This document shows, piece by piece, positions 22,183 to 33,042 of a DNA stretch of 64,000 nucleotides. The position numbers and the translations under genes were made by a program. Within the stretch, counting starts at the first letter, position 1. Each line of letters opens with the position of its first letter. The notes under the pieces are model-generated. The model was not told the origin of the DNA, did no database searches, and saw only the letters and a program-made list of their open reading frames with translations. The DNA is from Monoplex corrugatus (taxonomy: Eukaryota > Mollusca > Gastropoda > Littorinimorpha > Ranellidae): contig CM060312.1 in assembly GCA_030674185.1 (NCBI GenBank), positions 28,634,835 to 28,698,834 on the forward strand. The letters run 5' to 3'.

Positions 22183-23110
22183 TCAGCAGACAGACATACA
22201 GACATGCAAACAGACAGAAGACTAGAGGTGCAGACAGACAGACACACAGACATGCAAACAACAGACAAAAAAAAAACATCCCGGATCTAGAGGTGCACAG
22301 AGAGACATGCAAACAGACAGAAACTAGAGGTGCAAACAACACACAGACATGCAACAGACAGACGACTAGAGGCACAGAGATACAGACACAATCACAGACA
22401 AGCAGACAGACAGAAAAGAATGCAACAGCAACGACTAGTCAACAGACAGACACACAGACATAAAACACAGAAGCACAGAGCAGACAGACAGCATACAGAC
22501 AGCAAAAACCAGAGTGCAACAGACCAGACATGCAAGACAAAAAAAACAAGAGGCACAGAGAGACAACAGACAGAAACAGAGTAAACAAACAGACAACAGA
22601 CAGACAGAGACAGAGCACGAGACAGAGCACACAGACAAAACTAGAGAGAAGAGGACAACAGACAAGCAGATCAGACAGAAAACAGAGGCAACAAGACAGC
22701 AGCACAGACAGAAAACTAGAGGTCACACACAGACAGACAAGCATACAGACAGAAAACCAGAGGCACAGACAGACAGACAAGCAAACAGAAAACAAGAGGC
22801 ACAGAGAGACAAGCAAACAGACAGAAAACAAGAGGCACAGAACAGACAGACAACAGAGACAGAAAACAAGTGCAGACAGACAGAAAGCAGACAGACAGAA
22901 AACTAGAGGCAACAGACAGACAAGATCAGACAGACAGAGCACAGACAAGACAAGCAGACAGACAGAAACTAGTGCAGACAGACAGACAAGCAACAGACAG
23001 AAAACAAGGTGAGACAGACAAGACAGACAGAAAACTAAGGCAGACAGACAGAAGTATCAACAGACAAAAATTCAAGAGTCAGACAGACGACAGACAGACA
23101 TGCAAAGAAA
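22183..23110. repeat. Degenerate (ACAG)n array with a higher-order unit
   Basis: About 920 bp of ACAG-type sequence in which AAACTAGAGGTGCA or AAACAAGAGGCACAGA recurs roughly every 35-60 bp, so it behaves as a minisatellite built on a microsatellite. The TDRQ-type frames are repeat translation. Confidence 0.88.
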
Positions 23111-23191
23111 ACTACAGGTGAGACGACTGTTCGTTCCCATCACTCTAAGTCAGGGGAATGTCATTACTCTCTATACACGACAGACTCCGTC

Positions 23192-23192
<1 letters not shown>

Positions 23193-23254
<62 letters not shown>

Positions 23255-23397
23255 GAGTGTGTATAAGTGCGTGTGTGTGTGAGTGTGTGTGAGTGAGTGA
23301 GAGAGTGTGTGTGTGTGTGTGTGCTTTGTATGTGTGTGTGTGCTTGTGAGAGAGATGGGGAGAGAGAAAGAGCGTGTGTGTGTGTGGTGTGCGTGCG

Positions 23398-23449
<52 letters not shown>

Positions 23450-23850
23450 GAGTGAGTAAGAGTGTGTGTGCGCGCGCGCGAGTACATGGATACGTGCGCG
23501 CGTGCGAGTGTGTATGTGAGACAAAAGAGCAGAGGGATGGACAGAGGGGAAAAAAAGAGGGACAGCGAGACAGGGAGGGAGAGAGACAGCGAGGGAGTTA
23601 GCAAGAGAGAGAGAAGTGTGGGAGAGAGAGGGGGAGAGACAGGGGGAGAGAGGAAGGAAGTGACAGAGACAGACAAGAGAGGGAGAGAGGGGGAAAGGAC
23701 TGAGACAGTGGTAGAGAAAGAGGGGAGGAGGAAGACAGTGACAGAGGGGAAGGAAAGGGAGGGAGAGAGAGAGAGAGCACAGAGTGAGAAGGGGACGGAG
23801 TGAGTGACAGTGAGTGAGGGAAGAGGAAAGAGGGAGCGAGAGAGATAGAC
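23193..23850. repeat. (CT)n, (GT)n and purine-rich tracts
   Basis: (CT)n to about 23255; GT/GA variants and (GT)n to 23450; GCGC block 23468-23480; GA/GGA-rich to 23850. Confidence 0.9.
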
Positions 23851-24029
23851 AGACAGATGGTTTATTGTGAAGGCCACCGACTCGCACACAAACCAGGGAA
23901 GGACTGAGGGAACAGGTTTACAATATCAATGAAAAGAGACAGAGAATCGAGACACCAAAAATTTTACTGACTTTGGCCGACTGCCCCCATATGAAAGTCA
24001 GTGCGGGATTTGGATGGGACCAGAGAACT

Positions 24030-24127
<98 letters not shown>

Positions 24128-24150
24128 AGAGAGAGAAAGAGAAAAAGAAA
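24030..24150. repeat. (AC)n-(GA)n
   Basis: AC run 24034-24064 then GA run to 24125 and AAG-rich end. Confidence 0.95.
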
Positions 24151-24370
24151 AATGAGAATGTTAACCTAGCGTTCTACTGAAGAAGGTGAGGACCAAATCA
24201 CAAACCTTGGTTGAATCATTCAGGCAGGCAGCCCCTCTTGGACACAACGGAAAGAACCCAGACACAAACTTGTAATACCGACAAAGCAGGGTTTGCGGTC
24301 TGTAGGGCAGTCAGTCATTACACTAGACACATGACACATAACCGATACACGGGCCCGGGGGGGGGGGGGG

Positions 24371-24920
24371 GGTGGTCAAGTGGGTAAGACGTCAGATTTT
24401 CAATCAATAGGTCTAGGGTTCCATCCTGCTCGGTTGTCTCTTCCGCCTGGTGGGTTAACCTTTCGACTCCCGCACCTTATCCACCAACTGCAAAAACAAT
24501 CCTTTCAATTCCCTCGCCCTATCCACCAGCTTCCTATAGGAAGCTGGTGGATATGGCTAGGGAATCAAAAGGTTAAGTCTTTGCTTTGCTGCCATGGTTG
24601 ACAATACAGGATGCTGGTGGACAGGGTGCGGGAGTCAAAGGGTTAAATGTGGAGAATTTTCCGACTTCCAAGCCAACATGTGTGCAGACGGGTATTGGTA
24701 TCTAAAAGCTCTTGGTGTGTACATGCCCGCAGACCGTCAAACACGCACGTAAAGAAAAGATCCTATAAGTCATGTCAGTGTCCGGTGGCTTCTGGAAACA
24801 TGAAATTACTCACCATGCACGTCCATTGAAGATGAGAATATATGCAGACTGTGCAGCAGTATGCCGCCTGCACAGTGTGGACAAAATAACGGGAGTACAC
24901 GCAATGGAGAAAATCGATTT
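24371..24920 (+). mobile_element. SINE-1 copy split by a MITE
   Basis: Head 24371-24454 (GTGGTCAAGTGGGTAAGACG, GGTTCCATCC) and body 24647-24920 (AGAATTTTCCGACTTCCAAG, GTGTACATGCCCGCAGACCG) match SINE-1 across the inserted element at 24459-24642. Confidence 0.85.
24459..24642. mobile_element. TTAA-type MITE inserted in SINE-1
   Basis: 184 bp flanked by TTAA on both sides (24455-24458, 24643-24646). Outer inverted ends CCTTTCGACTCCCGCACC and GGTGCGGGAGTCAAAGG; inner palindrome CACCAGCTTCCTATAGGAAGCTGGTG around 24530. TTAA duplication and CCYTTTGA ends are typical of piggyBac-superfamily elements. No coding capacity; it would depend on a transposase elsewhere. Confidence 0.88.
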
Positions 24921-24935
24921 GCTTACTAAAAAAAT

Positions 24936-24936
<1 letters not shown>

Positions 24937-25019
<83 letters not shown>

Positions 25020-25040
25020 CACACACACTCACATACACAC
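24937..25040. repeat. (AC)n microsatellite
   Basis: AC run 24939-25015 with variants after. Confidence 0.96.
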
Positions 25041-25084
25041 ACAACACACATACTCACTCACAAACTAACGGAAAGAGCCCAGAC

Positions 25085-25560
25085 ATAACTTTAACACACA
25101 CAAATCAGGTTTGTGGTTTGTATGGTACCATTGTAACACACACAAATCAGGTTTGTGGTTTGTATGGTACCATTGTAACACACACAAATCAGGGTTTGTG
25201 GTTTGTATGGTACCATTGTAACACGCACAAATCAGGGTTTGTGGTTTGTATGGTACCATTGTAACACACACAAATCAGGGTTTGTGGTTTGTATGGTACC
25301 ATTGTAACACACACAAATCAGGGTTTGTGGTTTGTATGGTACCATTGTAACACACACACAAATCAGGGTTTGTGGTTTGTATGGTACCATTGTACACACA
25401 CAAATCAGGGTTTGTGGTTTGTATGGTACCATTGTAACACACACAAATCAGGGTTTGTGGTTTGTATGGTACCATTGTAACACACACAAATCAGGGTTTG
25501 TGGTTTGTATGGTACCATTGTAACACACACAAATCAGGGTTTGTGGTTTGTATGGTACCA
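25085..25560. repeat. 43-bp minisatellite, about 11 units
   Basis: Unit ACACACACAAATCAGGG plus TTTGTGGTTTGTATGGTACC plus ATTGTA, nearly identical between units, small length changes in the AC part. Flanks (CGGAAAGAGCCCAGACA before, GTCATTAGAC after) match a single-unit version at 24250-24330. No spacers, so not a CRISPR array. Confidence 0.95.
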
Positions 25561-25728
25561 GTCATTAGACCGACCCACGCCGTTAATAATATCGCTACGA
25601 TAAAACATCTGAACTTTACAGGATATCAACATTCAAATAAATCAGCATAAGAAAAACATGAAGGGAGAATCTAACCATGTATTTTCGTGGACGAAACGAG
25701 TTTTTTCCCCTTCATACACACAACAGCT

Positions 25729-25734
<6 letters not shown>

Positions 25735-25819
<85 letters not shown>

Positions 25820-25822
25820 GGG
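25735..25822. repeat. (CT)n microsatellite
   Basis: CT run after a poly-C stretch. Confidence 0.96.
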
Positions 25823-26024
25823 ATAAGGAAACAAGCAAAACAAGAACTCTTTGCTGAGACAGAAAAATTAACATACCTCTTTTATCCCCTTAGTAGACTC
25901 TCACGCGCACTCGAATACACGAGAGGGCTTTCACGCCAAAAGCCTTTTTGTGTTTTATTACCCCGTCAATGAAGCAGTCATGCTCACTTTTCGGGGATGA
26001 ATATGCTATTGTTATTGTTACTGT

Positions 26025-26121
26025 TGCTTAAAGCCCAGCCGACTGCGCAGAGCCATATCAGGGCTATAACCATCTCAAAATATACACACCTCACTGTAGG
26101 TATTAAAAAAAAAATAAAAAA

Positions 26122-26203
<82 letters not shown>

Positions 26204-26262
26204 GAAAAGAAAATTAAGTACACAAATCAAAGCATTCGCGAACATAATCTAAGGATGTGCCC
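26025..26262 (+). repeat. Family-5 partial copy with (AC)n
   Basis: AAAGCCCAGCCGACTGCGCA, ATATCAGGGCTATAACCAT and later AATCAAAGCATTCGCGAACA match the family; an (AC)n tract fills 26125-26200. Confidence 0.7.
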
Positions 26263-26440
26263 CTGGCATATATGCAGGATGTTTTCGTGTTTCTGTAAGC
26301 CACCGAATACTGGCGTACTTAACAAGACCTTCAATGTGCGTATTCGATCTCTGCGCGCATTTACAACACCTTGGAGATCGGAAATGATCTACACCCTCCA
26401 TCCATCAGGTATACTCAAGTATTCCAATCTAGCTAGACTT
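26263..26440 (-). mobile_element. SINE-1 fragment joined to family 5
   Basis: TTTCGTGTTTCTGTAAGCCACCG, then TTCGATCTCTGCGCGCAT and ACCTTGGAGATCGG align to SINE-1 reversed. Junction with family 5 at about 26262. Confidence 0.6.
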
Positions 26441-26549
26441 TCTAATAGGAAATCCAGGGCCGTAACAAACCGAGTACTGCGTCCCTGATAGTCGTAGTAA
26501 ACATTAAAAATACAGAAATAGCGAGGGCGATGAAGTAATGAGCGAGTCA

Positions 26550-26675
26550 GCGATGATGAGTGAGTCAGCGAGTGAGTGAGTGAGTGAGTGAGTGAGTGAG
26601 TGAGTGAGTGAGTGAGTTTTCTTTCTTTCTTTGCTGATTTGTTTGTCTGTTTGTTTGTTCGTTCGTTCGTTCATG
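26550..26675. repeat. (GAGT)n, (TTTC)n, (TTTG)n, (TTCG)n
   Basis: Four short tetranucleotide runs in succession. Confidence 0.93.
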
Positions 26676-26711
26676 ATGGATTCGTCGCACCGAGACAATT
26701 CTACAAGCGCT

Positions 26712-26905
26712 CCACCTATGTTTGCCAGCAATTATCTGGCAGACACCCAATGCGCTGGCAAAGTCTTGAAATGGGGAGAGGGCGCGAGGCACCTATGAAA
26801 CACCAGGCGGACACCACCAGAATGATGGACACATTAACATTTTATTTTCTAGAAGGGCAGCGAACAGCCCAGTTTTCAATGTTGAGGGCTGGCGTTGAAC
26901 TCTAT
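26712..26905 (-). mobile_element. SINE-4 copy
   Basis: CAGCAATTATCTGGCAGACA, GCGCTGGCAAAGTCTTGAAA, TATGAAACACCAGGCGGACA and GGGCAGCGAACAGCCCAGTT in the reversed order of the family. Confidence 0.8.
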
Positions 26906-26924
26906 AAATATGTACATTGTATGT

Positions 26925-27007
26925 AGGAAGCTGGTGGATAGGGTGAGGGAGTCAAAGGGTAAAGGTTTTGCAGTTGGTGGAAAGAGTGCGGCAATGAAAG
27001 GGTTAAA
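26925..27007. mobile_element. TTAA-type MITE, right half
   Basis: GGAAGCTGGTGGATAGGGTG, GGGAGTCAAAGGG, GCAGTTGGTGGAAAGAGTGC and GAAAGGGTTAA: one inner arm plus the outer right end, bordered by TTAA. Confidence 0.65.
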
Positions 27008-27114
27008 CTGCGTGACATTTCCACGGGACACATCCGCCCCCAACCCGTTTCTCACACCGAGGTGGATGTGGAACGAACAGACTGACACGTAGGCCATAGA
27101 CAGAAAATTTTATC

Positions 27115-27650
27115 GTCATCATTATTTAAAGCCAAGCTGACTCCGCAAAGGCATATCAGAGCTGTAACCTTATCAAAACATAAACAACACCTTGTTGGCT
27201 TTTTTTTTTGGAGGGGGGGGGGGACCCCACCTGCACCAGAAACCTGAATACACATATCAATGTATTCGCACATATTATAATCTACCGGTATGCTCCTGGC
27301 GTTGACCATTCCTCTTAGAACAAACCTAGATACAAATGTAAACATAACTAAGGATAATAAAATTATGTTAAAAACTGGTCTAAATCACCTGAAATTGTTT
27401 CTGCGCTCCAAAAATGCAGTTACTACCTGTACCCATTAATCATCCCTAATAGAAAGTATGGAAGGCTTTATAGAACAAGTACTGGTGAATGGACGTGCAC
27501 GGCAGAAACTGATAGCAAGAAATGACAGAAAACAAAGAAGAAAAGCAGATCTGATCATATAATAACCGAAGACATTCCTAACACACCCTTTCCAGAAGAT
27601 GGGTATATCATTTATGCTAAAACAGCCCCCGGCATCCCCACGGGGGTAGA
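27115..27650 (+). repeat. Family-5 copy
   Basis: AAAGCCAAGCTGACTCCGCA, CTGGCGTTGACCATTCCTCT, GACGTGCACGGCAGAAACTG and CAGCCCCCGGCATCCCCACG. Same order as 1484-2420 without the microsatellite insertions. Confidence 0.75.
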
Positions 27651-27789
27651 CCCATCATGTAGTTTTGTAGTAAAGCTTAACGATGATTATGTCAAATTTA
27701 CCTTAGTAACAACTGCACCGGTAACATATAATACAAGAACACAAACAAATAATACAAGAACGCAATACGTAGATTTAATATACGGGTCT

Positions 27790-27790
27790 C

Positions 27791-27875
<85 letters not shown>

Positions 27876-27990
27876 GCTAGCTCGCTCTCTCGCTCTCTCT
27901 TACTTATTGATGATTCCCACTCCCTTGAAATGAAGTAAACATTTATTCAGTAACTTGTTCTGCTTTCTCTCTCTCTCTCTTCCGCCCTCC
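27790..27990. repeat. (CT)n tracts
   Basis: CT runs 27794-27900 with CTCG variants and 27966-27982. Confidence 0.92.
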
Positions 27991-28134
27991 CCCCCCCCCT
28001 TCCCTCTCACCCCAAAAACAACACCAGCTGCTCTTATACCATGTTACGAAATGTTCCTGTTAAAACTTACTATAGCCACATGATAACAGTTACTGACCAC
28101 GTAACGACTGTGACTATGCGATGAGTTTAGTTCT

Positions 28135-28224
<90 letters not shown>

Positions 28225-28249
28225 ACGTGTATACAAAAACACACATATA

Positions 28250-28312
<63 letters not shown>

Positions 28313-28407
28313 GCGCGTTCATACATATATGCACGCTCTCTCTCTCTCTCTCTCTCTCCTACACACACACACACACACACAACACACACACACCACACAC
28401 ACACACA

Positions 28408-28463
<56 letters not shown>

Positions 28464-28480
28464 ACACAAACAGTTCAAAA
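28135..28480. repeat. (CA)n, (AT)n, (CT)n and (AC)n tracts
   Basis: CA run 28138-28223, AT run 28250-28311, CT run 28337-28358, AC run to 28468. Confidence 0.96.
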
Positions 28481-28754
28481 ATAATACTGATTGTTAAACA
28501 CCACTGACAGAAAAATATCAGAAGAGAATTAAACAAAATCGAAAAATTATTGACTCTTTCTTTTTTTTTAACGTTCCGATTTTCTCGAATTTAATAACGC
28601 ATAATTCAATAACTACAAGCTCATTTGAAAGTATGAATAAGCAGGTGAAAATGAATACATGATGAATAACGTAAAACGATAAATTCAAACTACCGAATGA
28701 ACATATGGCACTGACCTCACTAGGCTCGGCCTGGTGTTTCTTTTTTCTTTCTTT

Positions 28755-29130
28755 CCTTTTTAATACGTGCCGATTTTTCTCGGACGCGGGTATGCACACC
28801 GTTTTGCTCACGCTATGCAAGCGATGTGTTGCTGCACAGTCTGCATACTCCGTCTTCGAAAGGCGTGCAAGCTGGGTGGTTTCCTATTTCCACCGGATAC
28901 CAACATGATTTACAATAATCTCTAACGTGCAGATTTGATGTTCTGCTGCATATCCGCATGAAGGGGCTTCAGGCACTAGCGGGTCTGCACATATGTCGAC
29001 CAAAGAGATCGGGTAAAAATCTCCACCCGTTACCCGCCAGGTGGGAGGTACCCAGGCAGAATCACATCCTGACCTTCCAATTAGAAAATCAGACGTCTTA
29101 CCCACTTGACTGTCACGCCCGTGAAGGCTT
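28755..29130 (-). mobile_element. SINE-1, near-complete, beside the splice donor
   Basis: Reverse of the family: body from TTTCTCGGACGCGGGTATGC through GAAGGGGCTTCAGGCAC and TCTCCACCCGTTACCCGCC to the head (ATCAGACGTCTTACCCACTT). It supplies the empty-site sequence for the split copy at 24.4 kb. Confidence 0.85.
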
Positions 29131-29191
29131 GAGGTATGTCTACGTTGGCATAAAGACGACAACAGTAATCATAATGTACTCCAGAACAATT

Positions 29192-29197
29192 ACTCAC
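29192..29197 (-). other. 5' splice donor of the large exon
   Basis: GTGAGT follows AAAG on the minus strand, leaving phase 1. The frame meets a stop two codons later, as expected when an exon is read into its intron. A SINE-1 copy begins only about 60 bp into the intron. Confidence 0.8.
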
Positions 29198-31657
29198 CTT
29201 TCCCCCTTGGGCACAGTCCAGACCCCGCCACATGCAGTCGGTCCCCGAACGAAGCCGGTAAGGTCTGGTTCCTGGTCAAACTGTCCACTCCAAGCCTTCC
29301 TGAAGCACCATAACCACCACCACCACCACCACCACCACTAGCCAAAGCCTGATCAGACAGAAGGCGTGAATTCCTCCTCAGCTTGTTCAGCACCAAGTTC
29401 CACTCTTCTGCCGAGTTCCACAGTTCAATATCAGCACTATTGGTGGCAGACAAACGTCTCTGTACTTTGGGCGAGGAGCTGGGGGTAAGGTTCCTCTTCA
29501 GACTACGATCACAGAACGATTTCACGTCCGCAAAAATATCACAGCTGGAACGACGATGGAAGTTCTCCAGAAGCTTCGATCTGCGGTTTGAGTTGATGTT
29601 TGCCAGTTCACGCTCAAACTCCATGAAATCCTCGTCATGATCGAAAAAGTCAAGGAAGTCTTCATCGATGTGGAGAACCTCCAGATCATCGTCCTCGTTG
29701 GGGTCTTTCTCGGACCCGTCCTCCCTCCACCAACTCCCAGGACGGCGCATGTCCAGGTCGCGAGAGAACCGGTGATCCTTGATGGTTTCGAACACCCGTT
29801 CAAACTCCTGGAAATGCTCATCACCGCTGAAGAACTCCATCCAGGGTTCCACTCCCCGGCCACTTCGAGGCCGGCCCTGGCTGCCGAGTCTACGTAAACT
29901 CTCTAAGATACTCGACCTCTTGGGGTGGTAGGTCTGGCTGTGTCCCTGGTCACTCCTCTTTCCGGCTCCGCTCCTGATCTCTTCTCCTGCTCTGCTGCCA
30001 CTGCAAACACGTTCAGTGGAACTGTTCTTAGTGTCCTGCTTAGCGGAGAAATTTGTCGGAGTGTTCTGAGAAGAGCGAGCACCGGCACCAGACTCGCCTC
30101 TTTCAGTTGTAAGAGGTTTTTCAACCCGGACTGAAATGGATACAGGTGCTTTGGGAGGAAGACCACTAACAATTTTCTGTGTCTCTTCTCTGTCTATGGG
30201 GTCTCGTTCACTTTCTTCCACTTGTTCTCCCTCCACACTGAACGATTTGAGACCGCTGGTACTGTGATAACGAGACACGGGCACACTGACCAGTCTGATG
30301 GGCAGTTCTATGGGCTGCGAATAATGCTGAGCCTCCTCCTCACGATTCAACGTCGACGACGTTTCACTGTTACTGTTCTGTCGACTCAAACTTGTTTTGT
30401 CACAAGACTCGAGTAAAGCCCTACTTGCAGCAATCTGTTCGTCCACACTACTCAACGGTTTTCTCGGTATATTTCTAACTCCATCGACATCACAAGACAC
30501 TGGCATACAGGACTCCCTGGCGAAATAAGTTCCTTGCAGCAAGTCTGGTTCTTGCTTCAAGGCACAAGCGTTTTGACGTGAACTGATTTTGTCCTTGGTT
30601 GGGAATCTTTTAGGAGTTCCATCATCTGCACTGAAGACTGAAGTTTCGCTGTCTACACTCGACCTGCGCAAAGTTTCATCATCTAAACTAAATCTTTCTG
30701 GAGTTTCACGAAAAGATACCCTTCTCACACCACCACCACCACCACCACTACAACAACTGCCTTTCCTCTCCTCTGTAAAAACCAAATCGTCAGGTGTGCT
30801 CTTTGAGCCAGAACTGGTGTTACCTTGCCCCCATTTTTCTCCTGACTTGTCTTCTGCGTCTGGTGGGGACTGCTTGGCACGCGCCTCCCCCCTCTGCCAC
30901 TTGGAATGTGGCCGCGAATCGTCTGCAAAACACTCTTCGTCAAAATACACGCCGTTTCTTTTACTAGTGTGTACACCCCCTTCTTTCGCACGTGCGCCGC
31001 CACTGCTGCCACGTAAACTGACACTTCTGTTCACCTGAGAGCTGGGATCTAGTGGCTCACTCTCACCTGACGATCTGCGACTGTTTCTCTCGCTGTCCTG
31101 GTTTCCTGCCCAACTTTCTGTCTCCGGGCTCTCCCTGCTATGACGGCTACCGCCTCTATCAAGTCTAGAACTATCAGCTATGGGACTAAAGAGTCTAGGA
31201 CTATCATCAGCATGGTTTCTTTCATCCCTCCTCTCCGCTCCCGACACCTCCACCGTGTTCGACACTTTGACGCTTTCTAGGGAACCACCACAACCACCAC
31301 TATTACTACTAAACCTTCTCTCTACCCTCTCCCCACCTCTTTCAGGGGAGAAATCGTCGTCCAACAGATGACCACGCACTGCTCTCTTCAGCTTCCGAAA
31401 ATCCAGCAACTCGCGTTTGAAGTCTTCAAAATCTTCCTCGTCAGTGAAACCGTACCTGAAGTAGCGATACTTGGCAGAAGCGTTGAGCTCGTCGAAGCTC
31501 AAACGGAACAAGTCTTCAGGCGAAGGGATTTTGCCGCTGCCCCCTGTAGCGGTGGAAAACTTGAAGTCACAAGAACGGCGAGAGAAGTAGCCGCTATCTC
31601 CCTCCATACCTGGGTGCTGCAGGCACTGATGGCAGACAAGGCAGCAGCGTGAGCGGG
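29198..31657 (-). CDS. Large internal exon: Ser/Arg-rich disordered protein with acidic D-E-x-F repeats
   Basis: The open frame spans 31745-29190 (851 codons from its first Met). The likely exon starts at a CCACAG acceptor (AG at 31659-31658) or a second one (exon from 31609) and ends at a GTGAGT donor. Numbering from the first in-frame Met: 47 is an internal Met in fair Kozak context followed by GDSGYFSRRS; 77-120 is helical and acidic/aromatic; 130-630 is Ser/Arg/Glu-rich with RRSS-type basophilic kinase sites near 223, 360, 611 and 732; 640-720 is acidic/aromatic; 773-800 is a further amphipathic stretch; poly-Gly runs lie at 334-339 and 804-811. The motif D-E-x-[FH]-x-[DE]-F-[EK]-R recurs at 102, 642 and 704. 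Both ends are phase 1, compatible with the C1 exon upstream. I recognise no catalytic fold. Non-repetitive balanced codon content over 2.4 kb makes it clearly coding. It could also be the first coding exon of a separate transcript starting at Met47. Confidence 0.87.
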
Positions 31658-31675
31658 CTGTGGGGTGGTAGCAGT
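31656..31675 (-). other. Candidate 3' splice acceptor of the large exon
   Basis: Minus strand reads a C/A/T-rich tract ending CCCCACAG (AG at 31659-31658). Splicing here is phase 1 and joins in frame to the C1 exon, but would give CN-PRSRCCLVCHQC, which lacks the expected His ligand of a C1 finger. A second phase-1 AG lies at 31611-31610, 48 bases downstream in the transcript. The true border cannot be fixed by eye. Confidence 0.45.
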
Positions 31676-31872
31676 GGCATGGTCGGCGAGCGCAACTCTG
31701 TGTAGCACAGGGGGGTGAGATTCGGTCTGTAGGTCTGTCTACCACGCGGAGTGAGGCAGAGAGGGTAAGGTAAGTTCAGTGTATGCAGTGAAGAGATCTT
31801 GTACGCCTGTAGATGAAGCAAGAGGGAGGGGAAGAGAGTGAGAGAGCGAACCAGCATCGTTCTGGGGCCCGG

Positions 31873-31886
31873 GTTGCTATAGCGAC
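31873..31886. promoter_or_regulatory. Possible RFX X-box upstream of the large exon
   Basis: GTTGCTATAGCGAC is a near-palindrome fitting the RFX-factor X-box layout (two half-sites separated by two bases). It lies about 215 bp upstream of the large minus-strand exon in a GC-richer, microsatellite-poor patch. If the exon has its own promoter this could be a control site; in animals X-boxes drive ciliary genes. A single motif match is weak evidence. Confidence 0.25.
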
Positions 31887-31989
31887 TCTCTCAGCCGCTT
31901 CCTGCCCATCTCTGTCTTCATTGGACGAGGGAGGCTGCCTGCAGGCTTAACCCTTTCAATTCCTGACGGGTTATCATTTTTACGCGGGC

Positions 31990-32295
31990 TGGGTTTTTTT
32001 TGTTTTTTTGTTTTTGTTTTGACAGAGCCGAACTCTGATGTCTCCAGCTCAGTCCCAGCTCGCAAAAAAAAAAACTGACCAGTTCGCTGCCCATCAATAC
32101 CTTCTACAAACACACAGATACTTCAATCAACCTGGCAGTGCCAGTTTAGTGTTTCATAGGTCCATTCCCCCTCTCCCCCCCCCCCCCAATCTCAAGACCT
32201 AGCCAGCGCATATTTTTTTGCGCAGGCTCAAAGAGACTGCCAAAAAGTTGCTTGCAGATTTGGGTGGAGTGCAGATGAACCCACCCCAAAACTTC
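31990..32295 (+). mobile_element. SINE-4 copy
   Basis: TCCAGCTCAGTCCCAGCTCG (B-box region), CAGTTCGCTGCCCATCAA, GCGCAGGCTCAAAGAGACTG and TTGGGTGGAGTGCAGATGAA in family order. Confidence 0.75.
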
Positions 32296-32313
32296 CCTAC
32301 CCACGAGCAGAAA

Positions 32314-32358
32314 GACAAACAAGCTGGTGGGCATGGTGAGGGAGTGAAAGGGTTAAGG
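32314..32358. mobile_element. MITE arm fragment
   Basis: CAAGCTGGTGGGCATGGTGA then GGGAGTGAAAGGGTTAAG matches one arm of the TTAA-type MITE. Confidence 0.55.
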
Positions 32359-32639
32359 TGAGGGAGGGAGGGGGAGATACGGTGGAGTGCGATTCCCGAA
32401 CCATGCTGATGTTTTACCAGTCTGCACAGGTACCACAAGTCCCTTCTAACGTGAGCGCACCGTTACCTCTCTACCTGCGGTTTGGCAAACAGCTAGGAAA
32501 CAGGCGGTGGGTGAGGTGTTATGGGATGGGGGTGGGGGAAGAAGTGTGGAAGTGTGTGGGTGGTATGGAAGGGCTTAACTGGAGAGAAGGAATAATAGGG
32601 CTTGCTGACAGATTACAGACAAAAACAATGCACGCGAAG

Positions 32640-32680
32640 GTTGTGTGTGTGTGTGGTGGTGTGTGTGTGTGTGTGTCTGT

Positions 32681-32717
<37 letters not shown>

Positions 32718-32786
32718 CGTGTGTGTGTGTATGTGTGTGTGTGTGTGTGTGTTTGTGTGTGTGTATGTTTGTGTGTTTGTGTGTTT

Positions 32787-32848
<62 letters not shown>

Positions 32849-32960
32849 TGTGTGTGTGTGTATGCACAGACTTCTCTGAACCTGAGCCTCTGTCTCACAA
32901 GCACGCGCAAACACACACACACTCACACACACACAACACAAACACACACGCACGCACGCA

Positions 32961-33042
<82 letters not shown>

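Noticed and set aside
23171..23889. 230-codon minus-strand gene
   Set aside because: SLSL/HTHT composition from (GA)n and (GT)n tracts; no balanced segment.
25085..25560. CRISPR-like array
   Set aside because: Units are head-to-tail without unique spacers, and the DNA is clearly eukaryotic.
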